Shown here: in pieces, positions 33,184 to 45,748 of the stretch | Layout of the letters: every line of letters starts with the position of its first letter | How positions within the stretch are numbered: the stretch's first letter is position 1 | Assembly: GCA_013115125.1 (NCBI GenBank) | Contig: JABANN010000067.1 | Coordinates: 1-64,000, forward strand | Reading direction: 5' to 3' | From: Perkinsus olseni | Taxonomy: Eukaryota; Perkinsozoa; Perkinsida | Length of the DNA: 64,000 nt | The notes under the pieces: generated by a model | What the model was told of the DNA's origin: nothing | Seen by the model: the letters and a program-made list of their open reading frames with translations, nothing else | The model's database searches: none | Program-made: the position numbers and the translations under genes

Positions 33184-35965
33184 CTACAGCAAGTCGCGTC
33201 CGCGCTGCTTCAGTATTGGCTGGGGAGTCCCGTGCCAGCGGCGTTCTCGGGCTTTTCGGTACTGAATAGCACGCATCATTTCAACCCGAAGGGCTCGGCC
33301 ACACTCTTCACCTTCAGCACCATTCGAAGCCGCAGATGTGGTCTCAGTCGCCTCGTCACCAGCAGCGGGTGATGTTGTAGCACCAGGCACTTGAGACGAA
33401 GGTTCTCCCGCCTTCTTGAGTGCATCCTCAAATGACTTTTGCACCCGAGAGGAAAGCAGCCGAATAACTGCTGTCTGTTGACTCGAAGGCTTCTCAATGT
33501 CTCGCTGGCACCTGATATACCCAGCACTTCACCAGCAGAGTGTAGCGCCTCTCAGCTACCCATTCAGCGCAACAATCATTCGGTCCATCTTGCCATTCTC
33601 AATCAGCTCAGCTCTGATGTCCACACCAACCTAACATGCACGACGGGATACCACAGTAAAGCAGGTGATGCAGCTCGGTACCTCGGACATAGCGGTTATA
33701 ATCTCGTGCAAGAGCTCATCGGACGTCGTCTCCTGCTCGGCTGCATCTCCCGAACTCTCGGACTTTTTTCCAGCCGCAACAGCCGCCTGCCTCCCAGGAT
33801 GCTGCTTCACAGGCATCGTTGCAAGTACCTTCGGTAAAAAAGGTTCGCCGACGTAAGCACGAGCTGCCCTACACTCTTGGCCTCAATAACACGCCAGAGC
33901 CTCTCGAACATCTTCGTCACAACAGCAACATTGGTAGTAAGTTTAGTCGGCAGCTTCAGTTGGTGCAAAACTACAGCGATAGCAGCAAGCTCGGCGGTGG
34001 CCATCAGCTCGTGAGCAAATTGTATCAAACATGAAGTGTCCGGCCTCAGAGGTTCGGGTATCTACCAGATGCATCTTACGTCGACCCCTAAGTAGTAGAC
34101 CTTTCACTACCTCATGGCTGTCATGCAAGGTATCTTTGTCAACACCATGGCAACAAAGCTCGGCTAACTCCAGCAAAAGTAGCCTGACCCACAATTTGTT
34201 AACCAACCGTCTAAAATTCGCCCGCTCACCGGCCAGCCAGTTGATGCATGAGAGCCTCCGACTGAAGGCTGGCGTCCACAATACCGTCAGCGTCCTCGCC
34301 GAGTTTCAACAGGCCATTACGGAACATCCTCTTCGAGGCAGACAAGTCCACAACACCGACATCAATCATCTAACAAAGCCTTAATAGCGCGGCACAACTA
34401 CGCCAGCATCGCTAGCACCCTCATGAAATGCTCGAATTCGAGTTGCCTCCTCTCCTTCATAGACACCTGTACAATAGAAAGGATCAAAAGGCGAGCACTC
34501 AGACGTAGCGGTACCTGTGTGGTCCTGTAGCTCTGCAGCTCAGCCTCGAGGACGTCACACTGCTCGAACAAGAACGACAGAGAATTCACTATCTCCTCGT
34601 GGAAGGCCTTCACAGCATCCTGAACACGGGAAGTACCACGATAGTATAAACTTGGGTAGTTCTACCTCGGCTGACGCATATTCATTTAGCGAAGGCTTCT
34701 TCACTATTTCATTATCGTACCATTCCACCGTCTTCTTGTGCGATGCTGGAGATTCAAGGCGATACAGCATATCCACCACGACCTTGAGCACCTGCACAAA
34801 TCGTTAACGCTGCAACCAGCTGCGGCACATCTTTTGGACCCTACTAGTGATGCCCAGACAGAAGTACCCCCGGGGAGGACTCGGGTGCAGTATTGTCACG
34901 CGTTCTAGGAAGATAGTTACACCGACAACACTAGAGATGCCACACAATCATCGGCATCGGGTTTCGATGAGCGGTTACGGCATAGTCAGAGCGTTGAAAC
35001 ACGCTGCACTTTCTACCACCTACCTGCACGAATGTCTCTCTATCGAAGGCTTGATGCTCTATCTGCTGCTTGAGGAGTTCCAGGTCCAATCGAGAGGCGA
35101 ATTCGGCCTGTCTCGCCTGCAGCAGTACACAATGAACTGTCCACCTGTTGTAGAGGACCAACTTGAGGTAAAAAACTGCACATTCTCGATCGGAGCTCAG
35201 CCAATCTGGCGAAAACGAAGGAGTAGTCCGGCGGTCGCTTCTGTAGGTCTTCTCTGTGCAAGTCCCAGAACGCTCTGCAACAACGACACTGTCGAGATTT
35301 CGGTGCACCAAAAATTCAGCACCTCTTAAAGGTCTTGGCAATTCTGTCAGCCATCTCCTTCTCCTTATCGTCAGTGAAGGCCTGGTTCATGTAGCCAGAG
35401 ACTCCGGACCATGTCAGCTCAGGGCATGTACGGACTAACGGGCCGTCGAATGTTTCCCAAGGAAAAAAGAAATTTGTCCCTCTTACGAGTATGATAGAAC
35501 AGCCATTCACTTGTGACGAATGACAGAGCGTTCGACAGCTGCTTCACATTGCGAAGACCAGCCTCGCCCATCCGGACGTGTACCTCACCGAACCGCATTC
35601 TCAATGACCCGATCTTCGTCTAGCCTTACCTCTGCTATTAACGCGCGAAGACGGTCGACCATATCTGCTGGTGGGTACTGACCATGGGCGGCGATATTGC
35701 GCAGGAGGCTGAGCGGAACCCGTAGCAGCACAACGTCCATTCATTTTCTACCTGTCCACTTCATCAACTAACTTCTGTTTGCTGCGCTTCAGCGAGCGCG
35801 ACTCGTCCAGGAGGCTTTCACTATGGTGTATACTGGTCAGACATTCAGTATACTAACAACCGGTCATTAGTCACAGTACCTCTTTGGAGCGGTTCTGCCT
35901 CCGTGCTCGGTACTGCTCCCAATGGCAGGATTGCCAGACTCGACGTTCGGTTCGGACTCCGTCAT
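33184..35965 (-). CDS. TCP11-family protein
   Basis: About eight or more short exons. Probable start ATG at 35965 (MTESEPNVESGNPAIGSS), then SLLDESRSLKRSKQKLVDEV (35820-35760), LLRNIAAHGQYPPADMVDRL (35710-35640), exons with VKQLSNALSFVTSEWLF (near 35530) and AFTDDKEKEMADRIAKTF (35390-35340), and LDLELLKQQIEHQAFDRE (35090-35045), which is the hallmark of the TCP11 domain. Later exons read MQVLKVVVDMLYRL (34797-34756), VPLRLSARLLILSIV, LCCHGVDKDTLHDSHEVVKG, IQFAHELMATAELAAIA and LLSSRVQKSFEDALKKAG, stop at 33184. TCP11 proteins are helical; the mammalian one is linked to sperm motility signalling, and homologues are widespread in eukaryotes. The exact role here is unknown. Exon limits in the middle are tentative. 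Confidence 0.65.
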
Positions 35966-36033
35966 GGCTGAAGCTGCCTTGTCAGGCCTAGCAATACGAT
36001 CGACTGGGCTCTCATGTTCGACCAAATTTAGCA

Positions 36034-36345
36034 TTACTCTGTTAGCTTAAGCTCCTCTGGGGCCTGGAATATCTTCCGCGGGGAAGGTGTGGCCTCAATC
36101 TCCTCCGAAGATACGCTCTCAGCCCTCGACGGATCAATAGGCTGACCGGCGGGGGTGTTGGGTGGCGTAGCGTCACCCTCCTCGGGTTGGGAGGTGCCGC
36201 AATCACTCTCATCCTCGAGGTCCCTTCGATGGGTCTCGTAGACCTTGTAGGCACCATAGCCAGCCGCGGCGACTAAACAGACCGCACTGGTAACCTTCAG
36301 GATCGCGGTAAGGCTTGAGCCACTTGTAGGGCTACCATGTGGCAT
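36034..36345 (-). CDS. Small single-pass membrane protein
   Basis: Intronless frame of 103 codons with a good start (ATG at 36345). A hydrophobic segment at residues 12-32 (LTAILKVTSAVCLVAAAGYG) lies near the N-terminus, followed by a charged, Pro/Ser/Glu-rich tail (YETHRRDLEDESD, PRKIFQAPEELKLTE). The layout fits a signal-anchor protein with a disordered tail. Not recognised. It lies just upstream of the TCP11 start on the same strand and could be an upstream exon of that gene, but no in-frame join was found. Confidence 0.55.
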   Translation of the reverse strand: MPHGSPTSGSSLTAILKVTSAVCLVAAAGYGAYKVYETHRRDLEDESDCGTSQPEEGDATPPNTPAGQPIDPSRAESVSSEEIEATPSPRKIFQAPEELKLTE

Positions 36346-36669
36346 AGTACGGAAGTAACTGGATCAATTCCAAACTGCTACTAGAGTTAGAAAGCATTAT
36401 GGGAGGCCAGGAACGACAGGCGACTGGGATACAACTTGCCAGCGTCACGCGACGAGACACTGAAGGCCTCATATTATTAGAAGATACGAAAAAACGATTC
36501 AATCATATCTTACGTTCTTCGCTCCGCTTCAACCCACCAGCGCACGCCCTAAGTACGACCTTTTTCCGCCTTTGGCAGAGACCGGCTTTGGCTCATCTTG
36601 ATCTTTCTCACCGTATTATCCTTTGCTTACCCGTATTGCAACTCCGCGAGCAGATTTATCTTAGCAGTA

Positions 36670-37384
36670 ATGTCAGTAGCAGCAGCTGACCCAATGGGCG
36701 ACAGCTCTCCTGATGATGCCGACTTCCAAGACTGTGGCAGTGTGGATGCGAGACGAATGGAGGAAGAGTCAATTCAAGAAGATTCGCCGGCTGGATCGGC
36801 ATCACGAGGTGGTAGTAGGCAGAAAGTCGATGATCGAGAGCATGAGCGCTCGGATAACGGCGAAGTGAAACAGGAGGAGGGTGTCAATAATGGCGGCAGC
36901 GGCGGCGGTGACGCTCGTGATTCCCTAGCGAAGGGTGGGCACTCTTCGACGGACGTTGAGACGCCCACCGGGAAAAAAGCTGCCGATCGGACGATTCGAG
37001 CTGACGGAGAAGAGCTTGGCGGGAAAGCTGACGTGCAAGAAGATGATCGCGATGGAGCTGAGCATGAGGGCGAGGTTCCGGACCCCGTCAGCGCAATACC
37101 AGTGATGCCCCCACCCAGTGACTCTTCTGTCAATGAAAACGGTAGTGATGAGTAGCTCGCGAGGCTTGTGGATGCCACTGGTAGGTTTCCCACCGTTGGG
37201 GGAGGATCCGGTGGAGACTGAGAAGAAGATGAAAAAGCAGATGACTTGGGGAGAAACATGGCGGACCTTGACCCTGGCTCCAAGGGCTGCTGGGGTTATG
37301 ATGAAGGTGATGCAGAAGGGCAAGGGCTATCGCGCTGTGATACCTTGGGAGTCTCCTAACATTCTGATCAGCGTCCTGTCGTGA
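36670..37384 (+). CDS. Acidic low-complexity protein, unrecognised
   Basis: ATG at 36670 (MSVAAADPMGDSSPDD) opens a 160-codon stretch rich in Glu, Asp, Gly and Ser (REHERSDNGEVKQEEGVNNG). A 43-base GT-AG intron at about 37141-37183 would join it to FPPLGEDPVETEKKMKKQ, WGETWRTLTLAPRAAGVMMK and KGKGYRAVIPW. A further open stretch at about 37390-37545 (LIVYENASLYRRTDC, VFTVDSRAAERVIW) may be another exon. No domain recognised; the protein is probably largely disordered. It is divergent from the small membrane gene at 36345, with about 320 bases between the two starts, which likely hold both promoters. Confidence 0.5.
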
Positions 37385-37696
37385 ACGTGTGCCCTCGCGC
37401 ACCCTCATTGTGTATGAAAATGCTTCGCTCTATCGCCGTACAGACTGTACGGTACAGTGGGTATTCACTGTAGATTCACGCGCCGCCGAGAGAGTTATCT
37501 GGGTGACGCTTCTCATAGAATCTCTGGAACGGGACTGGGATTGAATTTTGATGCTCGCTGGGGGTCAGGTTCCGATTCGACGAATGTTCCGGAGACCGAA
37601 GAGACGAACGTGGAACACCCACATGGAAACGTACTCGGGGACGAGGTTGCAGCATAGTCTTACCAGCTGCTGACGTCTTCTAGATACGTCAGTGTG

Positions 37697-39459
37697 ATGA
37701 GTTCAGCGGGGAAAAACGCACCCCGGCACGACTTGCGAGCAGTCCGAGCTATCGCTAATACGACCGTCCCTAACGTCCTTCTCCCTAGTGGTGTGGTGAG
37801 ATCCCTCACTGCCTTCTAGTGATCAGTGGCTTGCTTCTTTTCAGTTCCGATGCAAACAGTATATAGCCTTTCAAGAGCGAGACATGGGGAATCGTCTGCA
37901 CCAGCCCGTTAAAATAGGTATGCCGTCCGATGAACGTTCAATAAGTGAATCCACGCCTCGGTAGATTGGATATGGCCGAAGAACGTCACCCCAGACCGAG
38001 ATCAGAGCAGCCATGTTCTCAAGGAGTGCCCCACACCAGAGGAGCTGCAGCACAATACAGTCATCTTGTAGTATAGCCTGCTTCGTTATTGATTGGACCC
38101 CTTTGTCGACTAATAGATACGTCCACGGTGGCGGCTTCTGCATGTGTAGTAGCGGTACGCACCGTCACCTCCTCTACACTCTAGCCCTGAAGACTGAGAG
38201 GTGTATCTTGTGAGTCCCAGGGCCCATATTGGAGCTTCGAACGGGGTATCCCTTCAGGTGTTGTGTGAACTATCGACAACCTCCAGAGATCAGCCTGCTG
38301 GAGTCGACCTCCGACGTGGAATGCATGTAGAGGCTCTCCGACCGACTGCCCGCACTAGTCTCCGTGATAGGTATCGGTATCTCATTTCCAATATGGGCGT
38401 GTCGCCTGAGCGTATTGCCATTGCTGGTGACTCGGCGGGTGGGGATATGGCCGTACTAGCGCTAGTGCAGCTCCGGAATAAGAAAGTAGTGACCAGAGCC
38501 TGCCGTTGCCGTTGACCATACCTAGGCCATTACAAGAACAATACATGTTTGGATCAGATTCCACTGCCAGGCTGTGCCTGTCTGATCTCCCCATGGGTGG
38601 ATTTGGCGGATAAGGTGGACTACTTCGATCAAACTCCGCAACAGACGCCCAGGGTAAGCCCCGAATGAAAAGTTGACAGAATGGCTCGTGCAGCAGAAGT
38701 GATGAGCCCATCGACCTGCTTCCTCTCAGGAGCTTCCTGGGTCGGAGAGTATCACCAGCAGCAGCCGCCGAGGTTCCAACCGACGGCGGAAGAGCAGTTA
38801 TGATCAAGGCGCATACACTTGCGTTGACTACCTTCCAGCCGATTTGGTAGGGTCGACCGAACTGCGGTTACAGAACTTCTCGTCGGCCGATCAGTCGATC
38901 ATCTCAGGTCGTCGACTTTGCGCAACTCGCTATTGGTGACATCTCTGCGGACGATCCACGAGTCTCGGCAATGTACGCCGATTTGCGTGGGCTGCCTGAC
39001 ATGCTGGTGATACTCATGATTCAACTCCTCCCTCGTCATTATCCTCGTCGCAACAGATACATGCGGGTCAGGCGGAGCTTCTTCTCCCTCAAATAGAACG
39101 GTTTGCTGCGAAGTTCTCGGCGCAGAAGTCAGATAGAGTTGAACTCGAATATCGGGAATTCGAGGATATGGTAATACGCTTTACAGCTTCGGTCAAATCG
39201 TTCCCGCACGACGGCGGCCTAGGATGTTGGCGAGTTGCGGTATTAATAGCTGGCTCAAGATTCTTTTGTTCAGGTGCATGTCTTCCAGTTGTTCAGCTTC
39301 TGCTGTGGTCCAGACGAGGCCCCAAACCGTTCATTGTCTGATATTGCAGATTTCGTAAGTTTTAATCCAGGAGGGCCTCCACCGAGCTGCTACCTCCCTC
39401 AGATCCAGCGTCACACACAGCCGCGTTTTGTCTCCGACAATGGCAACCCATTGTCGTAA
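37697..39459 (+). CDS. GDXG-family alpha/beta hydrolase (hormone-sensitive-lipase-like)
   Basis: Start ATG at 37697 (MSSAGKNAPRHDLRAVRAI). Exons follow with FRCKQYIAFQERDMGN, ECPTPEELQHNTVIL, VHGGGFCMCSSGTHRHLLYT (the oxyanion-hole HGGG motif, about 38123-38180), ISNMGVSPERIAIAGDSAGG (nucleophile Ser in GDSAG, about 38383-38445), CACLISPWVDLADKVDYF, DFAQLAIGDISADDPRVS, then IHAGQAELLLPQIERFAA (probable Asp/Glu region, about 39058-39115), EDM joined to VHVFQLF (catalytic His, about 39274), and IADF joined to IQRHTQPRFV, stop at 39459. These match the C-terminal core of esterases and lipases that cleave short ester bonds. No signal peptide is seen, so it is probably cytoplasmic. Substrate unknown. 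Confidence 0.8.
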
Positions 39460-39750
39460 GGAGCAGCCCCAAGTATCTCTACATTGTTATGGTAGAAGAA
39501 TAGCCGCTCTTGATTTCTGTCAACTTGCACCTTACACAAGGCCTGTGCGCCAAAGTACCATTTTTGAATATTGTTCCTCGGCTCTTATCGTGAGCAATAA
39601 GTCTTTAATAATAATTCACTTCACTCTCAACATCATTACCTGGGATCCATTTCGCGTAGTGTTCAACAGTAAATCAACTGTAACCTCTCAGCCTCCGCTA
39701 TCATCACCCTTTTTTACTCCCTTCTGTGTCCCTCCACTCATGCCCGGTGT

Positions 39751-41033
39751 ATGTCTCGTTATGCGCTTCTGGTGGTAGCTCTCCTCACTATCATTGCCTG
39801 CGTACGCGCCTCGGCCGAAAGCAGCGAGTCGCGGCAGCGCTGGGTGAATGAGATAAACCTGTATCGGTGTATCCACGGACTCCCTCCGCTGCTGTGGGAT
39901 ACGGGGCTAGCGGATACTGCTTCGCAATTTGCCGGGCGGCTGTCCACTACAGGGCAGTCCTTCAGCGATGAACCATCTCGAACAACTTTAGCGTTCGGTT
40001 TCGGTAAATTCCACTGCGGCGATAGATACCGTGAATTCGACCAGACTTGTGCTGTGTGGTTTTGGTACCTTCAATATCTCGACACGTTTGGTCAGGAAGG
40101 CTGCGGATCGGTCACGTTGGCTGAGAGAGCGTGGAGCCCGAGAGATATCGAGGACGTTAAAATTATGCTATCTGATCGGGTTCAATACGTTGGTTGCGCG
40201 TCTCGTGGGCACTTCTATGCATGCAAGTTCGACGGTAACTGCGGTGAGCCTGAACAACCCTGTGGGAAAAACACTACTGAGCTGCAGCACTGTGTTGACG
40301 AGGCTTGCTTCTGGTGTAGGGATAACACCCGAGTCAGCTCTTGTTGGAAATGGAACCCCTATGTTGATCTCGGAACAACTACCACCACCACTACTACTAC
40401 TCGTCCTCTCGTGGATGGCTCCAAGATGTATGTGACGACCACAAGTAAGTAGCACACACTATTGACGAATTCTGATAACTTGGCACTTACCCATTGTTCT
40501 TTCTGGAAACTGCCTTGGCTGCTTCCTGAGTCTCGCCTACGTCAGTTACCCCTTCGCGGACCTCGAATCTCCGAGGCCGAAGCACTCTGCCTACGACAAC
40601 GACAAACAGCACGACGGCTGTTTTGCCGACTAGCGGTGGGTGGACTGACAAAGACGGCCCGATCGCTATGATGGACGAGATATCGGAGGATATTGAGATG
40701 GATACGGTGGATTCTATGGAATCCCACAACTTTTACTGCGAAACACCGGAGCTTGCAACTGCGGCGCATGCCTTTTGTTCAAGTATCCGCCGAGGCTCAT
40801 GGTGCCAGCTGGACCAGACTCCTCCTACTTGTTTCGACGAGAGCCACCTCTGCGGGTGTTTCGGAGACCGGGATGTGCCGCGTGACTTTTACAATCCAAC
40901 AGGGAACTGCTCCGTGTTGGAATCTCATTACTTCTGCCAGGCGGAGACGCGGAATGGACGATGTAACTTCGGGGCTGGTCCGCCTTACTTATGCGAGGAT
41001 TCCGATACAAACTGTGCCTGCGATAGGCTCTGA
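39751..41033 (+). CDS. Secreted CAP (SCP/TAPS)-domain protein with Thr-rich linker and Cys-rich tail
   Basis: ATG at 39751 starts a clear signal peptide (MSRYALLVVALLTIIACVRA). The CAP domain spans about residues 28-165: RWVNEINLYRCIHGLPPL and LADTASQFAGRL are the typical first helix and downstream segment, and CAVWFWYLQYLDT with HFYACKFDGNC follow. A run of about nine Thr (near 40378) leads to a 101-base intron (40445-40545, GTAAGT...GTCAG). The second exon continues in frame through another Thr-rich stretch (STLPTTTTNSTT) into a tail with many Cys (CQLDQTPPTCFDE, CGCFGDRDV, CSVLESHYFCQAE, CDSDTN-like end), stop at 41033. Such proteins are extracellular and often stress- or host-related; the CAP cavity may bind sterols. 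The domain may lack some of the usual His/Glu cavity residues. Confidence 0.8.
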
Positions 41034-42076
41034 CAAGCTTTGGTTAACAGCGATTCCAAGATTAGTTTGATTCAGATTCACTCCTTTGTCCAATTCAAAT
41101 CGATTATCTGTCTCATGTAGTGGATGTAACATTGCCATGTCATGCAGCGTCACTAAACACATTTCCCCAACCCAGTGCTGGCCGACTTGTGTTAAAATTG
41201 TTAAGCTTGGGTCTACCAACACTTGAGGCAGCGGATAACGAAATCGAGCATCCCATTTACGAAGCTGAATTTCCCAGAGCCGCGGAAACGAAAGGCCCAA
41301 AAACCATCCACGAATACTGGAGGTTTCAACGTGTATTGAAGTTCCCCTCTGCGAAATCGAAAGTTCTATCGTATCGGAAATGAAGTCACGAAAGAGTTAA
41401 GTGTGGATTTGAAAGTTACAGGCCGAAATTAAGAGTACATTGCCTCCGCATGTCGAACCTCGACTCGAACACAAGACACCCAAGGGTTCGGCTGTCATCT
41501 GGTACCATTTCCAGCTGGACCTCCAAGCATATGGGCTTTCCAGCGGGCTTCCCACTCCTACATGGGAAAGAGTTTCTGATTCGCACATCAACCCCGCCTC
41601 CGCGGATTTGTTGGTTCTATCTCTGAACGAAATACTGAAAAGGTGTGGATAATCCGAAATTAAGAATATGTAATTCTGCCTTCGTCTGCCAGTCAGGAGT
41701 TTAAGGTCGTGAGTCTCGATCGGTAGACGGCCTGCTATCGTGGGGTGAGGCTGATATCGACGGTCTCACCCAGCAGTGAGATCAGCTTGAGATCATCAGC
41801 AGCGAGATCATCAGGTCCGCTTGAGACCAGCTTTCGATTTACGCGCCACATTTCCCTCGCAGCGCACTCCGACACGACACTGTTGTGATGATAGTCATCG
41901 ACGTTGATATGTGCCAACGCGAGTCGATGAGTTGGAATGTTTTTCCATTCTTCCGACTCGGAAATTCAGGGCAACGTAGCATTCAACTAGGGGAGCCCGA
42001 AAGTACTCTCGAACACGACTTCATACACAGCACTGTTCATCCAACAACATGGGAGAATGCAACACATCCATGCCCA
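41034..42076. other. Spacer with one weak candidate frame
   Basis: A minus-strand segment at 41917-41735 (ECAAREMWRVNRKLVSSGPD, LKLISLLGETVDISL) looks mildly coding and ends in a stop, but it has no clear start or domain. Plus-strand frames at 41120-41383 and 41440-41652 show nothing recognisable. Confidence 0.35.
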
Positions 42077-45000
42077 TCACAGATTACTCGTGTCGCAGCA
42101 CTTCTCAGTTATCTCCTACGGAAGACAAGAAGTGGATGATGCGGGTAACTACCAAGGATACTACGACTTACCTCGGGAACCTTCCAAATGAATATACCGC
42201 CCTCGTGCCCCACACTGACTATCATGCTCTGGTCGGGCGAAAGTGCCACCGAGGATATTGTACCACTATGACCAGCACCAGATAAATGGCACACGCCTGA
42301 CCGCGCGGAAATATAAGCAAGCTGCCTCCCGAGCTAAGTAATTCCCACCTTCGTCATAGTCCCACATCTTGACGATTCTATCTGCTCCGCCGCTCACGAA
42401 GTGAGAACCCGATCTGAGAGGTAAAATGCCCTAGCAAAAAGCCTACTCGATGGGTCGGCCGTCCGGCTACTTCGATATCGAAAGAGTACACAGCTCCGCG
42501 GTTTCCGATCCTTCCAGTATACGAATCGTCTGGCCGTCGAAAGTATCCCAATACGCAATTTTCCTGAGACGTACACACATGAGAATTATTTATGAACCGA
42601 ATGGTACTACCTGTCACTGCCGGTTGTCACCAGCTGTGTCTCGTCCGGATGGTAGACCAAGTTCTTGAACATAGTCGACTCGAAAAGGCACAAGGAGCGG
42701 GTACGGGAAACGAGATCCCATATGCTGCGGAGGACTCGTCAACTCCGTCGGTCGACCGCAAAATGGCTTACATGCAACTCCCATCCGAGCTGGCAGAGAC
42801 CGCCTTTGTATTATCCGCTGTGAGTCTGATGCACCAAACCCGTCCACGGTGTTCCTGTGTAAAGTGCACGTGTCATTTTTCCTCCAGGAGCCAGACTCAC
42901 CTTCAAGCTGGATTCCATCACCTGAGTCTGGCCATTCTTGCCTAACCTCCAGCATCTCACTTCCCCTTCCATGCCACCGGACACTAGCCTAAGATCGCTG
43001 CGTAGAGGAAGAGCGAATATGTTCCTTTCGAGCACTACTTTCCTGTATCGGAACTGCAGGTGATGGCAGTGACACCGTTCTTGTGGGCATCGTTGATAAC
43101 ATACAGCAGCTTACCGGACTGCGGCAAGAAAGCCCGGATTTTACCTGAAATGCGAGAGACTATGAGACCCCCCGGTAGGGGAACCGTCCACTTACCATCA
43201 TGCCATCCAGTGACAATACTGCGACCATCGCGGGCGAAGTCCATACAGTTGCATTCGATATTGGGGACCTGCGAATGCGCTCTCGCTCCATCGAAGAGGG
43301 AGAGTAGCGAGCACTACCTGTATACGCAGAAGCTCCTGTCGAGTCCTCGAGTTCCAAACACGAACCTCTTCCTTGCTGCAAGTGGCGAATACCTAACGCA
43401 GAACTCACAAACTCGGGGAACTGCTCCAAATCTCACCCACTTCTGAAAAATCATGAGGGAAGACAACCTGATTGATTGCTTCATGATGGCACGTGTTGCG
43501 CAACTCAGGAGTCATGACATCCTAACAGACGATACAATGCTCGAGAACGGAGATTTGTCAATCCTACTTGCGGGCTGGCATCGACCCAATAGACGTTGCT
43601 GGATGAGGTTGAGGCAAAGAAATGTGTACTGTCTTCCGTAAGAGCGATAGAAGTGACGCAGCCGAGCACCTAAAGGATGACACTCATCTTCTGACGACGA
43701 CATTGCCGCTAGAATTTGATTCAAGTGGCAACCGGAGCGGAGGCAGCCTGGAGGTTTCCTGCTTCCGTTCGACCAATACAAAACAGAATAGAAATAGTAT
43801 TTCTATTGTGTTCTGTATTCGAAGTTTCTGAAATACGCCAGATGTTGGGGACCGAGGAATCAGTGAACACAACCAAAGCCACTCGGGGCGAGCATACTCT
43901 TATCTAGGAGATGAAGCGAGGCGGTTGCGTAACATCTAGGTAGTCATCTAGTATCTAGTGCTAGTCTCAGTAGGGGAAGACCAGGTGTTGCTGCAACAAG
44001 ACTTGCAACAAGTTTTGCGTGAGACCCCTTGAAATATTCTGCGTAAAATCCACGAAAGAATGAGTGGAATGGAATGAGGTAACTGAGGACGTGAGCAAGT
44101 AAGCCTCACCTTGCAACTAGTAATTATCCTGAAGGTTCGAGTATCGATCTTGGCAATGGTTCCTTCTCCACTGCCGACAATCAAGTCACCTACGAAGGAT
44201 ACCATCTCAGGCGAGGATCTAGATTGCACGCCTTGGTTATGAGCTCACCGTCATCCAAGATCCTTATACAGCTGACGCCTTGACTAAAGCACTGCTTGTG
44301 GGGTCCGAGTCTCTTGTAGATACCGCGCTAGCAAAGCAGTACATCGTAGACGAGTTAAAAACACGAAAATTCTTACATCGACATTAACTTCGAGAATGTC
44401 GCCGCTCTGTGTTCCGCAGTAGGCCAGCTTGTCATCTTTCGAGATGCAGACTGCGGTGATTACCCGTTTGAGATTTCCTGAGATATCCACATATCACCCA
44501 TGCAGGACAGAAGCGGACAACGAAGGAACACTCTGCTACTGGATGGAGGTCTGACCCAGATTTCATATGGGTAATATAAGAAGAACGTAGATGGCACGTC
44601 TCCGATATCGATGCCAACACGCTACTGTCGCTCACCTGTGCTAACTTCTGTCGGATGAATCTTTTTGTTTTTCAGGTCGAGATGCCATAACCTGCACGAC
44701 AATCGTCACTAAGTCTATCACTCAGCGACAATACAGGGCTTCCCAACCTTCACTTCCACACCAACGAATATATTCTATAACTTGCCAGACGCTTGCCCAA
44801 TTGCACTTTCTTCGCCCCGCGCATCTCACCGGATATGATAGTTCCCCCCTGATATGAGATGAAGGTCGGAGTTGTGCAAAAATTTAACCGTGTGGGCCGT
44901 ATCCGTAGCAGCGGGTGTTCCACAGATGGGCTGGCCTGAACGGTGTTACATCGATGTGCAGCGTACGGATCCCCGCGTTCTACCGGATTGCACATCCCAC

Positions 45001-45666
45001 ACGACGAGAGCGTTATCATCCTGACCTCCCAGACTGACGAGGTATTTGTTGTTGTAGGAGAATGATAGAGATGATACGGCCACCTAAGACAAAATTCGAC
45101 TTCGGGAATCGCTCGTTCGGATCAACGGGCTTCACAGACGCCGCTGGTCAAAGAGACGCGGAGAGTCGACCCACCTTATGTAAGCTAAGCTTGTGCAAAG
45201 GCTTCCTTGTGGCGAAATCCCAGATTATCGCATCGGCAGGGAAACCCATAAAGGTCCTCTGGCCAGAGGCGACGAAAGCGCCGTCATCAGAGATTGTGAT
45301 GCAGTTAACCTGTCGTGAGAAACAGCGGCGTCTGAGCATCAGAGCACAGCTGAGTATGGGACCTGATTATCATGGCCGACCATGAAATCTTGGGTCCGCT
45401 CCAGGAGATTGCGGACAACCACTGTACCTGACACGACATCAAGTTCGAGCAAGCGGCAGGGACGCTGTAGCCGACGACGTACATCCTAGCGGATAAAGCA
45501 GGTGCTTGTTATCCGGGTGTAGCTGCATACCATCGATGACGGCACCCTTGAAGCCGATAACGGCTTGAAGTTCCAGCTCGCCATCTTCCACAGATCTCTC
45601 GATTTCTTTGCTCTCCTCAGCAACCCCGGCAGGAGCCTCAGCGGTCACAGATGCCTCGATAGTCAT
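42077..45666 (-). CDS. CFAP52: Cilia- and flagella-associated protein 52 (WDR16), WD40 protein
   Basis: About 12 or more exons encode a two-propeller WD40 protein that follows human CFAP52 from end to end. Start MTIEASVTAEAPAG at 45666 (an upstream ATG at 45699 is also in frame), then LELQAVIGFKGAVIDGMQLH and HLLYPLGCTVVVRN, VASGQRTFMGFPADAIIWD (45300-45240), FSYNNKYLVSLGGQDDNALV (about 45060), CGTQSGDILEVNVD (44440), VGDLIVGSGEGTIAK (44190), TEDSTHFFASTSSNVYWVDA (43650), VFATCSKEEVRVWNSRT (43390), MDFARDGRSIVTGWHDG (43240), KIRAFLPQSGKLLYVIND, SGGMEGEVRCWRLGK (43000), GSDRKIAYWD, VSGGADRIVKMWDYDEGG (42400) and the final repeat VGHEGGIFIWKVPEE joined over a 56-base intron to ITEKCCDTSNL, stop at 42077. 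CFAP52 binds doublet microtubules of motile axonemes, so this organism makes a motile flagellum. Confidence 0.9.
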
Positions 45667-45748
45667 GATTGAGGATGTTAATCCAGCCGGAAAGAACATA
45701 CACTTCCATCGCCGCTACACAACAAGACGAGGAGTTGACGATTCAGAT

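Noticed and set aside
36034-36345. Membrane segment as the N-terminus of the TCP11 protein
   Set aside because: No GT-AG join keeps the frame into the SPVDRIARPDK stretch, and both frames have their own ATG and, for the small one, its own stop.
36598-36669. Upstream extension of the acidic protein as a signal peptide
   Set aside because: The hydrophobic start lies in a long upstream stretch without a good ATG context, while ATG at 36670 gives a natural beginning.
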